Shown here piece after piece: positions 32,557-44,760 of a stretch of DNA of 64,000 bases. The DNA is from Dendrolimus kikuchii (taxonomy: Eukaryota; Arthropoda; Insecta; Lepidoptera; Lasiocampidae): contig CM034395.1 in the NCBI GenBank assembly GCA_019925095.2, positions 11,081,713-11,145,712 on the forward strand, given 5' to 3'. Position 1 is the stretch's first letter. Each line of letters opens with the position of its first letter. The notes below the pieces were generated by a model. The model was not told where the DNA came from. It saw only the letters and a program-made list of their open reading frames with translations, and made no database searches. The position numbers and the translations under genes were made by a program.

Positions 32557-33735
32557 GTTAAAACGTTTAGGTATCCTAACTGCCCGACCGGAGCGCGTCA
32601 CCAATTTTGTAGAGTCATCTATAAGTACTCTCACATGTTCCAGAGACTATACGTTTTGAGTTGCCTTTATACGTTCCCCATTCTGAGTCTTGACGCATGC
32701 AACTCTAGGGAATCCATCTGTTCCCAATTTTATTTCTTTTACTAATCCCAGAGGCCAGTCTACACGCTTACTCTCTGTTTTAATGACTACAATATCCCCA
32801 GGTTTGATCAATTTACAACTACCTTTACCTTGTCTCTAACGAATAAGACCCAAATATTCCAATCTAAAACGGGATTTTAAATCACTACATAACTTATTAA
32901 TGTATTTCTATGTACTGCTTAAAATTTCACTATCAATAGAACTTAAATTTAATTCCTGACCATTAGAATTAGGTGATCTGAATTGTAATAAGAAGGAACT
33001 GGGTGTGAGTGTTTGTAATTTAATATCATCGGTAATAGTTAATGGACGCGAATTTATGATATTTTCCACCTCACATAGAACAGTGACTAACTCATTAAAA
33101 CGAAGGGCTGCCTTTTCTAATACCCTACGTAAGATTTCCTTCAAAGAGCAAACCATCCTTTCCCAAAACCCTCCCCACCAAGGCGTAGATGGCGGACTGA
33201 AATACCAGGTCAGCTTACTTGTACTTTCAGCTATCCCTGCCCAATCTAAACCATTTAAAAGCTTATATGCGCCTCGGAAGTTTGTGCCGTTATCACATAA
33301 TTATTTCTACATTGCCTCTTCTACTTACGAACCTACGAAATGCTAGCAAAAATTCTTCCGTTGGTAAGGATAGACATAATTCTAGATGTACAGCACGATA
33401 AACTGCACAGGTAAAGAGAGCTGTCCAACATTTTTCACCGGAACGCAATATCAAAAGCCCTGCGAAATCTACCGCTGACACCTGAAAAGGTGCTCCGCAA
33501 CGAGCACGGTCTGCTGATAAAGGCGGAATGGGACTACAATAGCCCTTTGCACTAAATCGCTTACATATTACACAATTTCTAACAACTTTTTTAACCAAAG
33601 TTCTGCCGTTTACAATCCATACAAATTCTCGAAGTTTTAACGACAAAGTTTGGTAGCCTGCGTGTAAGTGTACTTTATGCGATTGATAAACTAGCCTTTC
33701 GATAATAACTTCCTTACTCGGCAACAAAATAGGCG
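32557..33735 (-). pseudogene. BEL/Pao integrase and pol C-terminus, broken
   Basis: The minus frame 33727-33293 has the integrase zinc-finger region (H near LHAGYQTL, CVICKRF) followed by the start of the catalytic core (VSAVDFAGLLILRSGEKCW, TCAVYRAVHLEL). After a break, 33156-32908 gives LCEVENIINSRPLTITDD, the core's C-terminal part. Further down, WPLGLVKEIKLG and ACVKTQNGERIK match the Pao pol C-terminus, ending near 32557 just before LTR B. Frameshifts and stops separate the pieces. An old copy in the genome; not functional. Confidence 0.85.
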
Positions 33736-33811
33736 AAATATAATCATTCGAGTTACTACTATGACATAAACGTGTCTTCGTATGTATAATATTATTTTCT
33801 CCCTTAAACGT

Positions 33812-34003
33812 TTCTAACTTATTATTTTATATAATACATATTTAATAACGAAAACGTAAATAAATAAAATTCGCTTCTAAAACATTATATTTGACTTGCT
33901 CTTAGGAAAATTTTCTTACAAGTGACATAAACAAAAAACAAAGAAATGATATTACATATAAATTTAAATTATGAAAAATAATACATTCTAAAAAGTTCCA
34001 ACA
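33812..34003 (-). repeat. Pao LTR copy C
   Basis: Shares a long, nearly identical run with copy A (aggaaaattttctta, gacataaacaaaaaacaaag, attctaaaaagttccaaca). Only the last ~25 bp differ. Confidence 0.75.
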
Positions 34004-34149
34004 AGCTTATCTGGCGACATATTACAAATGCCGATATAGCCGGAATTCAACAAAGATTCTTAAAATATTAAAATGATATTTACTTAACTTTCGCTTTATT
34101 AATAAATCCGGAATCGATTTTACTATGAGCTAGCGCTTACGTGAAAACA

Positions 34150-34410
34150 CTTCGCCTCATTGTTAGCGAATCGATGTCCAATGATGGACGCAGGTTCTCA
34201 CAACTTTATGCCTCCCACTCCACTCATCAATACCCTCTACTCCAATCCACCACACTCAATCTCCACTTTCCTTATCCAGTCTCCGCCGGCTACTTGCCCA
34301 GGTCGCCAGTCCATTTAGCTAGAGTTGGAGCGTGTTCTACACCATGTTTCCTGATACACGGTGTCCATTCCAGGACTCGACTGTTCCGTCGGTTGTCGGT
34401 CCTGTAACAG
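34150..34410 (-). pseudogene. RTE-type LINE ORF2 C-terminal remnant
   Basis: Reading the minus strand from 34405: RRNSRVLEWTPCIRKHG, then KWTGDLGK and AGGDWIRK. This is the pattern (RVLEWxPR...RPxxRWxDDL...AGxxWxR) at the end of RTE-clade reverse transcriptases. Interrupted by stops. Confidence 0.55.
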
Positions 34411-35623
34411 ATATATCGCGCTCACTGCTATTTCAGTTTACCAATTTTAAGCTGTCAGATATCTTACTTCTCTTACGGATAGCTTTATGTCAGATTCATT
34501 GATCCATAAGATATGAAATCCGCCTAGATTTTAAAATTGATAACTTAAAATGTATAAAGATATAATTTGAATAAAAAATTAAAAACTTCATTCAAATTCA
34601 ATTAAAACTGTGTATATTTATCAGATTATTATTAACCTATACTCTATAGAGAAACAATAATAGAAAATTATACAAAAGATTTGAGAACCTTCTCATTTTT
34701 TTAAGGTGGTTAGAAATGACTCCTTTGTGTTAAGCAGGGTACTTTGTACGGCTGGTAGCTCTTAGTCTATGTTGGTACTACCCTCCTTCAGTGATTGTTT
34801 ATCATTCCGTTTAGTTAATTTGGGTCACGGTGTATTACGTTTGTAGAATACGTGTTGTGGTTCATAATTCATCGTAATTATCTTTCGACATAGAGGTTCC
34901 TAACATACTTTATGGGAAATTATCTTCTTTAGATTGTATTACAGATAAATTGTCTACAGAGTTATAATAATATGTAGTAGATATGATGTAGATGTTACAA
35001 CATGGTTCAAAATCATTGTTGTCTTCTTAATTTATAAATGTCTAATCATAAGTAAAGATTTAAATGTTGAAAAGTTTCTCTTTATATAAAAAAAAACGAA
35101 ACAATATACAACACCCCCATCATCGATGTCTTGTACAATTTTAGAGAACTGTACATTTTATAAGAAATTTTCAGCTATAAGTATTTTCTTGTAAATTTTA
35201 TGTTTTGTTAGAAAATAATAAGTATATCACGATTTCTAGTCAAAATATTGAGCATATTAAAAATGTAGATATTATTGATGAAAGTAATTGACAATAAAAC
35301 AGGCCTGGCGTTTGTTGACGCCTATTAAAACTTGGCAATATTTATTTCGATTGAACGTATCGTTAAGTACAGAACGCGAAATATAGAGATACATATTTTA
35401 CTTTTTAGCCGTTTACCGATTTCATATGTTACGATATACATAATACTTTTCGATTGCTGTAAATAAATATTTTATTGCAATCTAAAATGCCATGTTGTAT
35501 TTATTTAAGGCGATCTGGCTGACCTCTTGCTTCATGTAGATGACGCTGTAATCAGTAAATGAATGTTTTTTTTTAAACCTATTAAAATAATTTATGGACA
35601 CTCCAATTACTCCAATGAATCAT

Positions 35624-35625
<2 letters not shown>
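34411..35625. other. Intergenic AT-rich DNA
   Basis: No gene or element recognised. Confidence 0.5.
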
Positions 35626-35675
<50 letters not shown>

Positions 35676-35700
35676 GTATATATATATGTATATATATATG

Positions 35701-35742
<42 letters not shown>
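35626..35742. repeat. (TA)n microsatellite with GTATATATAT units
   Basis: About 116 bp of alternating TA interrupted by regularly placed G (tatatgtatatatatatg). The minus-strand open frame through it is an artefact. Confidence 0.95.
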
Positions 35743-35744
<2 letters not shown>

Positions 35745-35748
<4 letters not shown>

Positions 35749-36310
35749 ATAGAAGAAGAGTGCTAGGAACGACAATCGCAATACTTCAAGCATTGCTTTG
35801 ATAGTTAGTTCCATTTTGTTTTTGCTTGGCTTCGGTATCAATTCTTAGTAATTTTTTTATACGTAACAATAATTGTGGAATTTTATTAAAACTCCAAGTA
35901 CACTCTCTAAATATGAAATTTAAAAGAAACATAATTTTCACTGATTTAGTTTAAAACTATGTTATAAATACAAAATGTTGTCTGAAACTCTTAGTAGTGT
36001 TTTTCTATAGGTATGTGTTTTTTGAGCGATTGTCATTTCTATAATTATTATTATAGGATAACACGTATAATTTAATGAAGTGACGTTGTTTTATACGCAC
36101 CACATAGAACTTCTGTGAGAACGTGTAATGTATTAAATCTAATTTCTGTAAAAATAAGTGTGAATTTTACTCATCACAGCGCCATCTAGTATGAGTTTAA
36201 TAGAATCCCCATAGTAATCGGTGACATAGAAAGTCATAGACATATAAGTATACATTTTTTTTTTAGTTTGAAGTGCTTAATTATTGATACATTTCTTTAA
36301 AGTATAACAT
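35745..36310. other. Intergenic DNA with one CTCF-like site
   Basis: At 36178-36192 the sequence gcgccatctagtatg reads on the minus strand as CATACTAGATGGCGC, close to the insect CTCF core AGATGGCGC. Otherwise nothing. Confidence 0.4.
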
Positions 36311-36313
36311 AAA

Positions 36314-36890
36314 GCGCGTTCCTCTGGACGCTCACAATGCTTAAAATGCTCTTTCAGCCGTTCCACGGTCGCTTTGATCTGACCATGGTCGCTATGGTCG
36401 TGGCGAAAACGTAATGATGTCATAATTTTCGCTCAAGTCGAGTTCACAATGATCCATCTCAAGGGTGAGTCGAAGTGAGCGTTCAAAAACGTGGCGCTAA
36501 AATTTAAAACTTAAAGATGGCCTCAGATTTTTTTTTCGGAATTCGAAAATATTCCTACAAAGTAATCAGATTAGATTAAATTTTGGCGTTTTGAGGTCAT
36601 AAAAAGCTATTATATTGTATATAACGCTAACAGGATTTGTTTTGTGATTAAAAATATATTGTTTGCATATTTTTAAATAAATCAAATTAACCAATTAATT
36701 ATTTATATTATATATTTAAAACGTATTATTAAGATTTACAAATTATAAATTAATGTCATGATCAACAACGCATAAAACGCTACATAATCCATTCTACTTG
36801 GATTTATGATTTTAACGCTCGCCAGCAAACGGAACGCGAAAAATCTTGGTCGTGAGCGTGCTGTTTGTGAGTGGCTAGTGGAACGTAGCC
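36314..36890. mobile_element. Probable MITE with imperfect terminal inverted repeats
   Basis: Left end gcgcgttcctctggacgctc matches the reverse complement of the right end (ggctacgttccactagccac), both continuing into tcacaa. The inside is AT-rich and non-coding. The target duplication is not clear. Possibly hAT-derived. Confidence 0.5.
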
Positions 36891-39600
36891 AAAATAGTAT
36901 CCTTGTAGATAAATAATTATTTGAATTTAATAATATATATTTTTAATTTGCAGACCCATTATGTAAAAATGCAACCGAATCACTGATTCATAGGCCTATC
37001 TGTTATAACTGCGTTTAATTCTATATTTTATGTTCTCATTTCATCACAGCGAAAATCACATTTTAGCATAAATATTAACAATCCTCTTCAAATTGTAATA
37101 ATTTTAAAATTAAGACATTCACTGTAAGTGTCGCTTAATTGTTTGATTTGTGGTATAAGGGAGATTATTTTAAAACATTTCTAAAATGCTTTTTTATTCA
37201 TAATATACGGATAAATAATATCTAGATTATAAAAGATTTTTTTAAATTCTAGGTAAAATGTTAACTAATAGATTCGTGTCACACAATGAGTACATTCGGT
37301 AGATAATTTGTTATCGACAGTCATTGTTAGATTTATCTATGGATGTCCGGATGATATTAAACACGTGACAGCACACTTACTGCTAGTTTACTGTTTTATA
37401 TTTATCGTATTTTTAACTTAGAGATTCCACTTTTCTAAATATTAAACGTGACTCCAGATATTGATAAATAGTATTTAATGTTAAATAGATATTGTTTATT
37501 ATATTATTATAGTCCGATAGCACTTCCCTGTGAGACGGTATTATGTAAATAATCTTAATGTAGTTATGTATAGAATTTTATTTCAATGAAATTAATGTTT
37601 TATAGACTAATATACAATATAAGATTATTTATTTGTTTTGCTGTGTACATATTTTTTTTCAATAAAATGTACCTGTTTTATTTAAGAGTATTTCTTATTT
37701 TAAACCTAGTATAGTTGTTGCAATTCACGAAGACGAGCTGGTTTTATTGGGGTAAACACAATTAGGTTGTTTGTAAACACAGCAAACAGGCTTGCGACCC
37801 GCCTGATGGAAAGTGGTTACCGTTGTTTATGGACTATTGCGCAATAAAAATCCATTATACAACTATGTATGCAGTATGTCAGGCAGGCGAACTAACAAAA
37901 GCTCCGCAGGCCATAGGTTTTGTACAGTGATATGAGAGTAGAGTCCATGTGGTATCGGAAAATTCTGAAAAAAGGTGGAAATGCGCAAAGAACAACGAAA
38001 ACGGACTTGAACAAGATCTATTAGTAATTTTTTTAATTGTAGGGTATTTTTGATTAGGGTCTAGTAGCAAAATGGCAAAAATAGTGGATGTCCGTCAACT
38101 CTGCAGGGAGTTTAATGTGCGGAGTCCGACATGCACTTGATTTTTTAATTACCTGAACAGGCAGTCGGGGCCCCCCTGATTGATGTTGATCACTGTCGCC
38201 TATGGATGTTAATGTATTTAAATTAAATACTGCTTTATTAGCATTATATCACAATGTAACACTTTCAGTCATCATATTATGAGGACTGAACTTGGATCTT
38301 ATAAATTGATCCAATTGAATGGATTAAGCTTCGTGTGTGGAAAAGAGGGTGTTTTTTGAACAAGGTGTTTGAGTTGCCTTGCTCACTAGTATGGCTATTC
38401 GTTTCGTCGTTAAAATATCTTAAGGTTCTGTTTGATTCCCGGCTTAACATAGACTGCTTCATAGTCATTTCAAATACTTTTATAGGAATTTTAGTGGCCA
38501 AGATCATTATGACAAAGTAGGTCATCTTCATGCAATGGCCCATCTTAATTTAACAGAAAAGAAGCTGCGTACGGTGTACCAGTAGAGTAACATTAAAAAA
38601 AATCTAGGGTATATGAGGAACACATCTGCTTAAATAAGATGATGTTATGATTATTGAAGCGTTTTTTTTATATGTTCAGTCGTTGAATATTGATATTTAG
38701 TGTTAGCGCATATTATTGGACGTTGGGCTTGATCTGTGATATAAACGTATTATTATTAATAACGTTAACGTATAGCCACATTAGTGTATCTGTTAATATT
38801 TAATGACATTAACAATATCGCATCTCAAAAAATTAAACGCATTAAATCCATCGCCATACCTGCGTGTAATGGCTTAGGTATATCTTAGCACTATCGCAGA
38901 TGAAGTCGTACCATTAAAAAACTGGTCACGACGCCCTCCAATAGAAGCAAATGAATCGTAGAAGCTACGGAAACACGGTGGGGCTTTTAACGTACAAAAT
39001 AAAAGATGTCGCCACCGTCATTCATATAGCAACACATCAGATGGTATTACAAGAACGATCTCGATATATTTACCTATTTTGATTTTTTTACATTACTATC
39101 ATTCATCATTCGACTAGCTTCCTGAATGCTAATTCGTTCGCGTGGGCATTCTAATTTTCTACATATAAACGAACTTACGTCTTCTAGTGGCCAGTCCCTA
39201 TATCTTACCGATCGTTCTTTTGCCTTACTACTATCAGTTAAAATTTGACTTAAGCTTAACTTGTATGGAACAAGTAATATCAAAATTCAACTGATGGTAG
39301 GGCTAGTGCTTGAATAGTAAGATATATTCGTAGGATTTATGAATGTATAAAAAAATATTAAGGTTAGTATGATTTTTTCAATTATGCTAAAAGAAGTGCG
39401 AGTAATGTTTATAGGTATAGTGACGGATACAGAAAAAATTCAAGGAGGAAGCGCTAAAGATATCTTGAGCTACCTTTGCTTTTATCACAATAAAAAAATA
39501 ATCAAGCCACATGCAAAGCTTAAGAATTTTTTATTTAAACTGATTATACACATATATAAGACAATGCCATCTTATGATATAAAAAAGTTACAATCGAGGT
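36891..39600. other. Intergenic DNA with tail-only LINE/SINE scraps
   Basis: Decayed antisense copies of the shared LINE/SINE tail at 37785-37850 (gcctgatggaaagtggttac) and 38145-38210 (gtcgcctatggatg). A weak reverse-transcriptase-like string (SLKYLKVLFDSRLNI, + strand, near 38410) may be a Jockey remnant. No host gene. Confidence 0.4.
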
Positions 39601-39608
39601 TCTCTACC

Positions 39609-39835
39609 TCAAATGATGAATTCGATGCGCCTATTCTTCCTGGCAAATTGGTTTATTACATCGTCAATAAGACAATCAATGTCAGGGTAAGTGTTCAACA
39701 GAGCTAAGCCTAAGTCGATCCTCCTTCATTGTCGACCTCAGCCATGTCTTTGTACGCCACAATGTTGAAAAATTTCTTTCTACTGTAGCAATAGGATAGA
39801 CAAATCTAGAAGTCGACCGAGGTAAGAAATGAAAT
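39609..39835 (-). pseudogene. hAT transposase C-terminal (dimerisation) remnant
   Basis: The minus strand reads ATVERNFSTLWRTKTWLRST then MKEDRL, the hAT dimerisation motif. It continues after a frameshift as GLALLNTYPDIDCLIDDVIN and QFARKNRRIEFII, with a stop whose complement is at 39609-39611. The N-terminal and catalytic parts are absent. Confidence 0.75.
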
Positions 39836-39839
39836 AGCG

Positions 39840-40664
39840 TGCGGGTTGACTGGCGCGGGCGGCCCCGCAAGGGGTTGTGCTCGCTTCCCATATGCATCCG
39901 CCGCTATACTAAGAATGTGTATATATAAAGTATATATTATCTATGACTAAGAATGACAAATATAGTGGTAACAAGTTCTTAATTCTTACATGACTAGATA
40001 TCGCTACAAGTCATTCTTCTGTAACTATTGACGTTTAATCATTTAAAACATATTTTATCATTTATCTTTTTCTATTTCAGTTTGTCTATGTTTTGGTGTA
40101 CAATAAAGAGTATTTATCTAACATATTTTTAAAGCAAAAAAGAAATACATTTACAATTATAAGGTACTAAAATACCAATCAAATTGAGAACCTTTTGGAA
40201 GTCGGTTAAAAAGTAAGTATGTTTTTAACAAAAAAATCAAAGAGATTGAGAAGAATAATCCGTATTGCTATGTAGAAAACTCGGAGATGTGGGGGTAGGG
40301 GTTCTAGGAACCACCGCCTTCAAGACCATCGGATGGGTCGTTGGTTCCCTAGATCTTGACATACGGCGTCGAGATGGAACAAAGAGGTGGTTTAGTTGGC
40401 AGGTCCGAGCATTCCATCGGAAATCCAACAGTACCCTACTTTCGTCCCTGTATGGTAGGGTGTCCAATGTCAATGTTCATGACGGATTATATTTCGTTAA
40501 TAAAAGAATGGTGGAGAGTTCCGATTTAAAGATTTTGTTGAGATGAAAATGAATGAGCTTCCCTCACGGTAATCGCAGAGGGTATATAATAATGGAACTG
40601 TTTGAAAGGCAAAAGGACCAAAAGATTTTTAAAATCCCAACGAGGTAGGTAGACAGCGCATCGG
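39840..40664. other. Intergenic DNA, nothing classified
   Basis: A short GC-rich patch (ggcgcgggcggccccgcaag) at 39851-39870. Open frames at 40237-40546 overlap on both strands and match nothing known to me. Confidence 0.4.
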
Positions 40665-40750
40665 CTCCTTTGGTGTGGCAGACGACTTAACGCGGCGGTA
40701 ACCACTTGCCATTACTGGGACGTCTGCTAGTTTGCTAACCTGAACATAAA
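40665..40750 (+). repeat. LINE/SINE tail remnant
   Basis: gcggtaaccacttgccatta, cgtctgctagtttgctaacc and a terminal A run follow the order of the shared tail seen at 46975-47092. Confidence 0.5.
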
Positions 40751-40757
40751 AAAATAT

Positions 40758-40926
40758 TGGAACGAAGTTCCTTATCGCCCGTTGTGAAAGGGGGCTAGAC
40801 GGAAAAAATTCTTACGAAAAGTTGTCACGACACTTTTTTCGTCACAACTTTTTTTTTTGTCACAACTTAAAAAAAAAAAAAATATTACAATTCCTTCACT
40901 AATTAATCGAAAGGAACTTCGTTCCA
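40758..40926. mobile_element. 169-bp MITE with perfect 16-bp inverted ends
   Basis: Ends tggaacgaagttcctt (40758-40773) and aaggaacttcgttcca (40911-40926) are exact reverse complements. Each end also contains the small palindrome ggaac-gaa-gttcc. The inside has further hairpin-forming repeats (cgtcacaactttttt, tgtcacaactt). Confidence 0.65.
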
Positions 40927-42989
40927 TCCGGGTGTCCCTTGACACCTCTCAAGTTTTTTTTATATTATTTGTGGGTTAACAGCTGTAATGATATTAACTA
41001 GGTTAAAGTTACAATATATAGAACAATTACCGCTATTTTGTTTTAAGCGACAATTGGACCTAAGTATATTTTTTATTGCAAAAAGTACTTTAAGCTATCA
41101 TTAAGTTTCAAGACATTCTGTTTTACTTAGATTGGACCATACCGAATCAAAAACTGAAAGTCTGAAAACAGTATAATTGTTTAAAATACCTTCTACAACA
41201 AAAAATATACTTTGTCAAAATGTTGCTTACGATAAAATGGCGGTAAAGGCTTGATATGAAAGAATAAGCTATTAAAAAAGCCTCCACACATGCCGTGCAA
41301 TGCATTTGTGTATATAATGTATATGTATTTCAAAGCTCTTTGATACAACTCTTCACAATTTTCGCAATATAAACAAACAAACATAGGCCCCATTGAATTT
41401 GCACTGTGTCCTAGAAAATTTGTCGCTTGCAATATGTCCGGCTTAAAAAATAATATTGTGCTTCTATTCTGTTGAACAAACAAAAGGGTTAAAACATAAT
41501 CATTGTTGTTATGTTATTCATAACTAGCCGTGCCCTGCCTACAAATATTTATATTCATATCTTCGCAATTTTGCACGATATCGCAATAGAATATACATCA
41601 AAATTTTAGTTGAGATTCCTGTTTTAATCTTAAAAACAATTGAAAATTTTTAAGCCATTTCTAGAAGGCCGTCTTATTTTGGTGTTTATTTTGAAATTAT
41701 AGACACTTCAATTTTATTTAATGGATCAAAACACGGCAAATTCAATGCTTACCTAGATTACAAATGGTTTAGATAATAAATCAATTTAGAAATAAAGGTT
41801 AAGTAAGTTTAAGTACATAATATGTACATATACATTGTTTTTCCTTAGAAGATCAATTTAGTACATACAAACAGGATTTTTGCAATCAATTACTATTACT
41901 ACTAATTACTAATTAATGATCTTTAAATGTCTTAGACAGCTTAGCCGCATCTAAAGTTAGATACTACAGTAGAAAATGTTTTATATTAATCATTGAAAGA
42001 CACAAATTAATGAAAATGTTATAGTCTAAGGAAAAACAAGGTATAACTTTACAATACATTTTTCTTCAAAGTGTGAGACAATATTTTCAGAGTTTTAGAA
42101 ATCGGGAAGTGACATTACATGTCTCAAATTTACGGCCGAAGAATTCCAGTCATTTATTGAATTCAATTTGAATATTGCTTTACAGGAATGGTTATCAGAA
42201 GTAGGATCCGTTCACCACTCAACCAACGTTGAATTGCCAAAAAATGCAATGAAATGCGGTAAAGCAATATCGATGATGTAAAGCTAGCCAGCAAGTTAGG
42301 TTAGTAAAGAATGGGGCTACGGTACATTACATCCGCTGAAACTTGCCATAAATCGTTATATGTAGCTAACTTACGACCGGCCATCTTGTATGTGACTCAA
42401 CCCTAGATCTCTTAAATAAAGTTGACAAGCAAGTTGTTTATTTGTCAATGTATTACGGACTTATTTAAGTACCTATTTATTGTTTACTTTGAGATTTATT
42501 TATGACTTTAAAACTATTACATTCCTGCATTTTCTAATTTGTTTTTGTTCACTTAGTTGTTTGGTAGAAATCATCTCCAGCTGTAAGATCGAAAGCGACT
42601 TTATATGGATGTCTGCCTATAATGAGTAGGTACAACAAAGAACTCTATTATCTACTACAATTAAATCTCTATATATACTACCTTCGTATTATAGGTACTA
42701 TAAATTTACACCAACAAAATAAAAATTTTAGCTGGATTTGTTCTTTAATATATCATTCAAATACAAGTTCTTTACTTTAAAGACTAGAAAATTTACAGGT
42801 CAACAAACGTAATGTTACTCCGATTGGGGTACTGAATTTAGTGTATATACTTATAAGTAATTCAATTTTAAACTATTAATGCTCCACATTTCTAGAGGCT
42901 GGTATTATGAAGAGCATTAACTAAACGATTGGTCCAAAACGGTGCGTATAAATTGTAGCCAATTTACTTACCCTCGTCGTTATTTGCAG
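40927..42989. other. Intergenic AT-rich DNA
   Basis: No gene, RNA or classified repeat seen. Confidence 0.5.
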
Positions 42990-43181
42990 AGCAGCAGCAG
43001 GATGTTATATCAGAGAGGACATTAGTGCGGGGCCCTAATGTGGTGTTGTGCAAGCCTGTGCTTTGGCAAGCGCAGTGCTGTCGATGTCGCCTCTCCAGAT
43101 TTATTGCCCCGGCTCCTCCCACAGACGGGGCGCGACGGTCTCCGCTTCAAGTTCGTTTCAACAAAATTGTTTCGCTTGATG
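42990..43181 (+). CDS. Candidate unassigned exon
   Basis: A plausible acceptor (ctcgtcgttatttgcag, ending 42989) and donor (g|gtaatat at 43182) bracket about 190 bp that is open in one frame. The frame reads QQQDVISERTLVRGPNVVLC, then KPVLWQAQCCRCRLSRF and ends FNKIVSLD. It is GC-richer than its surroundings. I do not recognise the product and see no neighbouring exons in frame. It could be a transposon fragment or a non-coding GC patch. Confidence 0.25.
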
Positions 43182-43330
43182 GTAATATATTTTGAAGCTT
43201 AGCGACAAATGCCGGTTTATAATATCTAGATATATAAATAAAATAATAGATAGTAACATAATATATAAACAAGACATTTCGACCACAGAAATGCATTTAG
43301 TACAGAGATAAAAAAGGCTAGTAGTAGGAG

Positions 43331-44760
43331 AGCTGGTGAACAAATTAGAGTATGTTCTTAAGGCAATGTGAAATTTTTGATAATAGTCCTTGAAAGACCC
43401 CTAAATAAGAAAATCGAGTTTTGGTTGAAGGGTAGCGGCCTTTTACCAACCCCTCGATTTTTTTTAATGGGATTTTTTTATTAAAAAAATATTTTGAGAC
43501 ATTTTGAAATTTTTGTATCTTTAAGTTAGATATTTAAGAAATTGAAAAATAAAAAGGCCAGAGTAATTATTCGGGTTAAAAATGTTAACCAGACTCTTAC
43601 AAAATGATTTTTTAAACAAATACAGAAAATGTTCTTGAGGCAACTTGTGGTTTTAGAGAGTAATATAGGTACTTAAAAACATATAATTCCAAAATCGATT
43701 TGGTGGAATTTTTCACCTATCAGATGATCGAGAATGTAATCCATAAGTGCGTGTGAAAAGCACTAAGCTTAGTTTGAGGTGTGAGAGAGAGCGTATATCT
43801 ACTGTACCTCTCGCTCAAGGTTGCTGCGACGCGATTGGCGCTCATGGGACCACGTGACCGGCGTGATTTTGGAGTAAATAAATAATTATAATAAAATCAA
43901 TTTCGTGTTTCAAATTATTACTATTATTATTGTTATAACTAGAGGCCAAGATTTGTACCTTAATTTCGAATTGAATGGTTTAAATGTTTGATATTACAGC
44001 GAAAATATTGGTCTGATAAAAAAAGTTTTTAAACAAAAGTTGTAGAAAGTTTAATTTTCTATAAGAAATGTATTTTGAGATTGTTTTTATATGATCAATA
44101 TTTTCACCGTAATTCCAAAATTAAGATTCATAATGGATGATTCAAATTTTTGCTAACTATGAAAATCTTAACTTTGAAACTACAACTTTCTTATTGGTCC
44201 GAACAAAAATTATAAGAGACTTTTTTTGTAAAATTGAATTTTAAACAACTGTTCTTTTTTCATCCGACTAATATTTTCGCCGTAATTTCGTCTAAAATGT
44301 TCCTTTATTCAAAATTTGAGATTTGTGTCTTAATCTTTATTAAACTCATCATCAGATTATTATTACAGCCGAGATACGCTCTCTTTCACACCTCAAGCTA
44401 AGCATATAGTGCTGTTAACACGCACCTATGGATTACATTCTCGATCATCTGGCAGCTGAAAAATTCCATATGTTTTTAAGTACCTATATTACTATTTTCT
44501 TTATTATTTTCTGAATTTGTTTAAAAAATCATTTTGTAAGAGTCTGGTTAGATGTAAACACGACTAATTGAATTGAATATCTAACATAAAGATACAAATA
44601 TTTTTTTTTAATAAAAAACTTCCCGTTTAAAAATTCAAGGATTCGTAAGGGGCCGCTACCCTTCAGCCAGACTTCGATTTTGTTATTTAGGAGTCTCTCA
44701 AGGACTATTATAAAAAATTTCACACTGCCTCAAGAACCTACCCTAAATTGTTCACCAGCT
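43331..44760. mobile_element. 1.43-kb foldback (palindromic) element
   Basis: The left arm starting agctggtgaacaaattagag is repeated in reverse complement at the right edge (ends ctaaattgttcaccagct at 44760). Similarity runs through 43331-43806 and 44365-44760 (for example gtagcggcc, ccagactcttacaaaatgat, gatgatcgagaatgtaatcc, gagagcgtat). The inner segments also pair (cagcgaaaatattggtctga near 43998 with its relative near 44262-44283). No transposase gene and no clear target duplication. Confidence 0.75.

Larger units (their letters stand above)
31828..34003 (-). mobile_element. BEL/Pao LTR retrotransposon composite
   Basis: Flanked by AGCTT on both sides (31823-31827, 34004-34008), a 5-bp duplication as expected for BEL/Pao. 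It contains three copies of a ~200-bp LTR in the same orientation and an integrase-region remnant. Gag, protease and reverse transcriptase are missing. The arrangement is read on the minus strand as LTR (33812-34003), integrase, LTR (32318-32522), pol tail, LTR (31828-32021). Confidence 0.75.

Noticed and set aside
35620..35841. 73-codon minus-strand frame rich in Ile/Tyr
   Set aside because: It is a translation of the TA microsatellite.
38335..38520. Reverse-transcriptase-like peptide (LKYLKVLFDSRLN)
   Set aside because: Too short and decayed to assign; noted only as a possible Jockey scrap.
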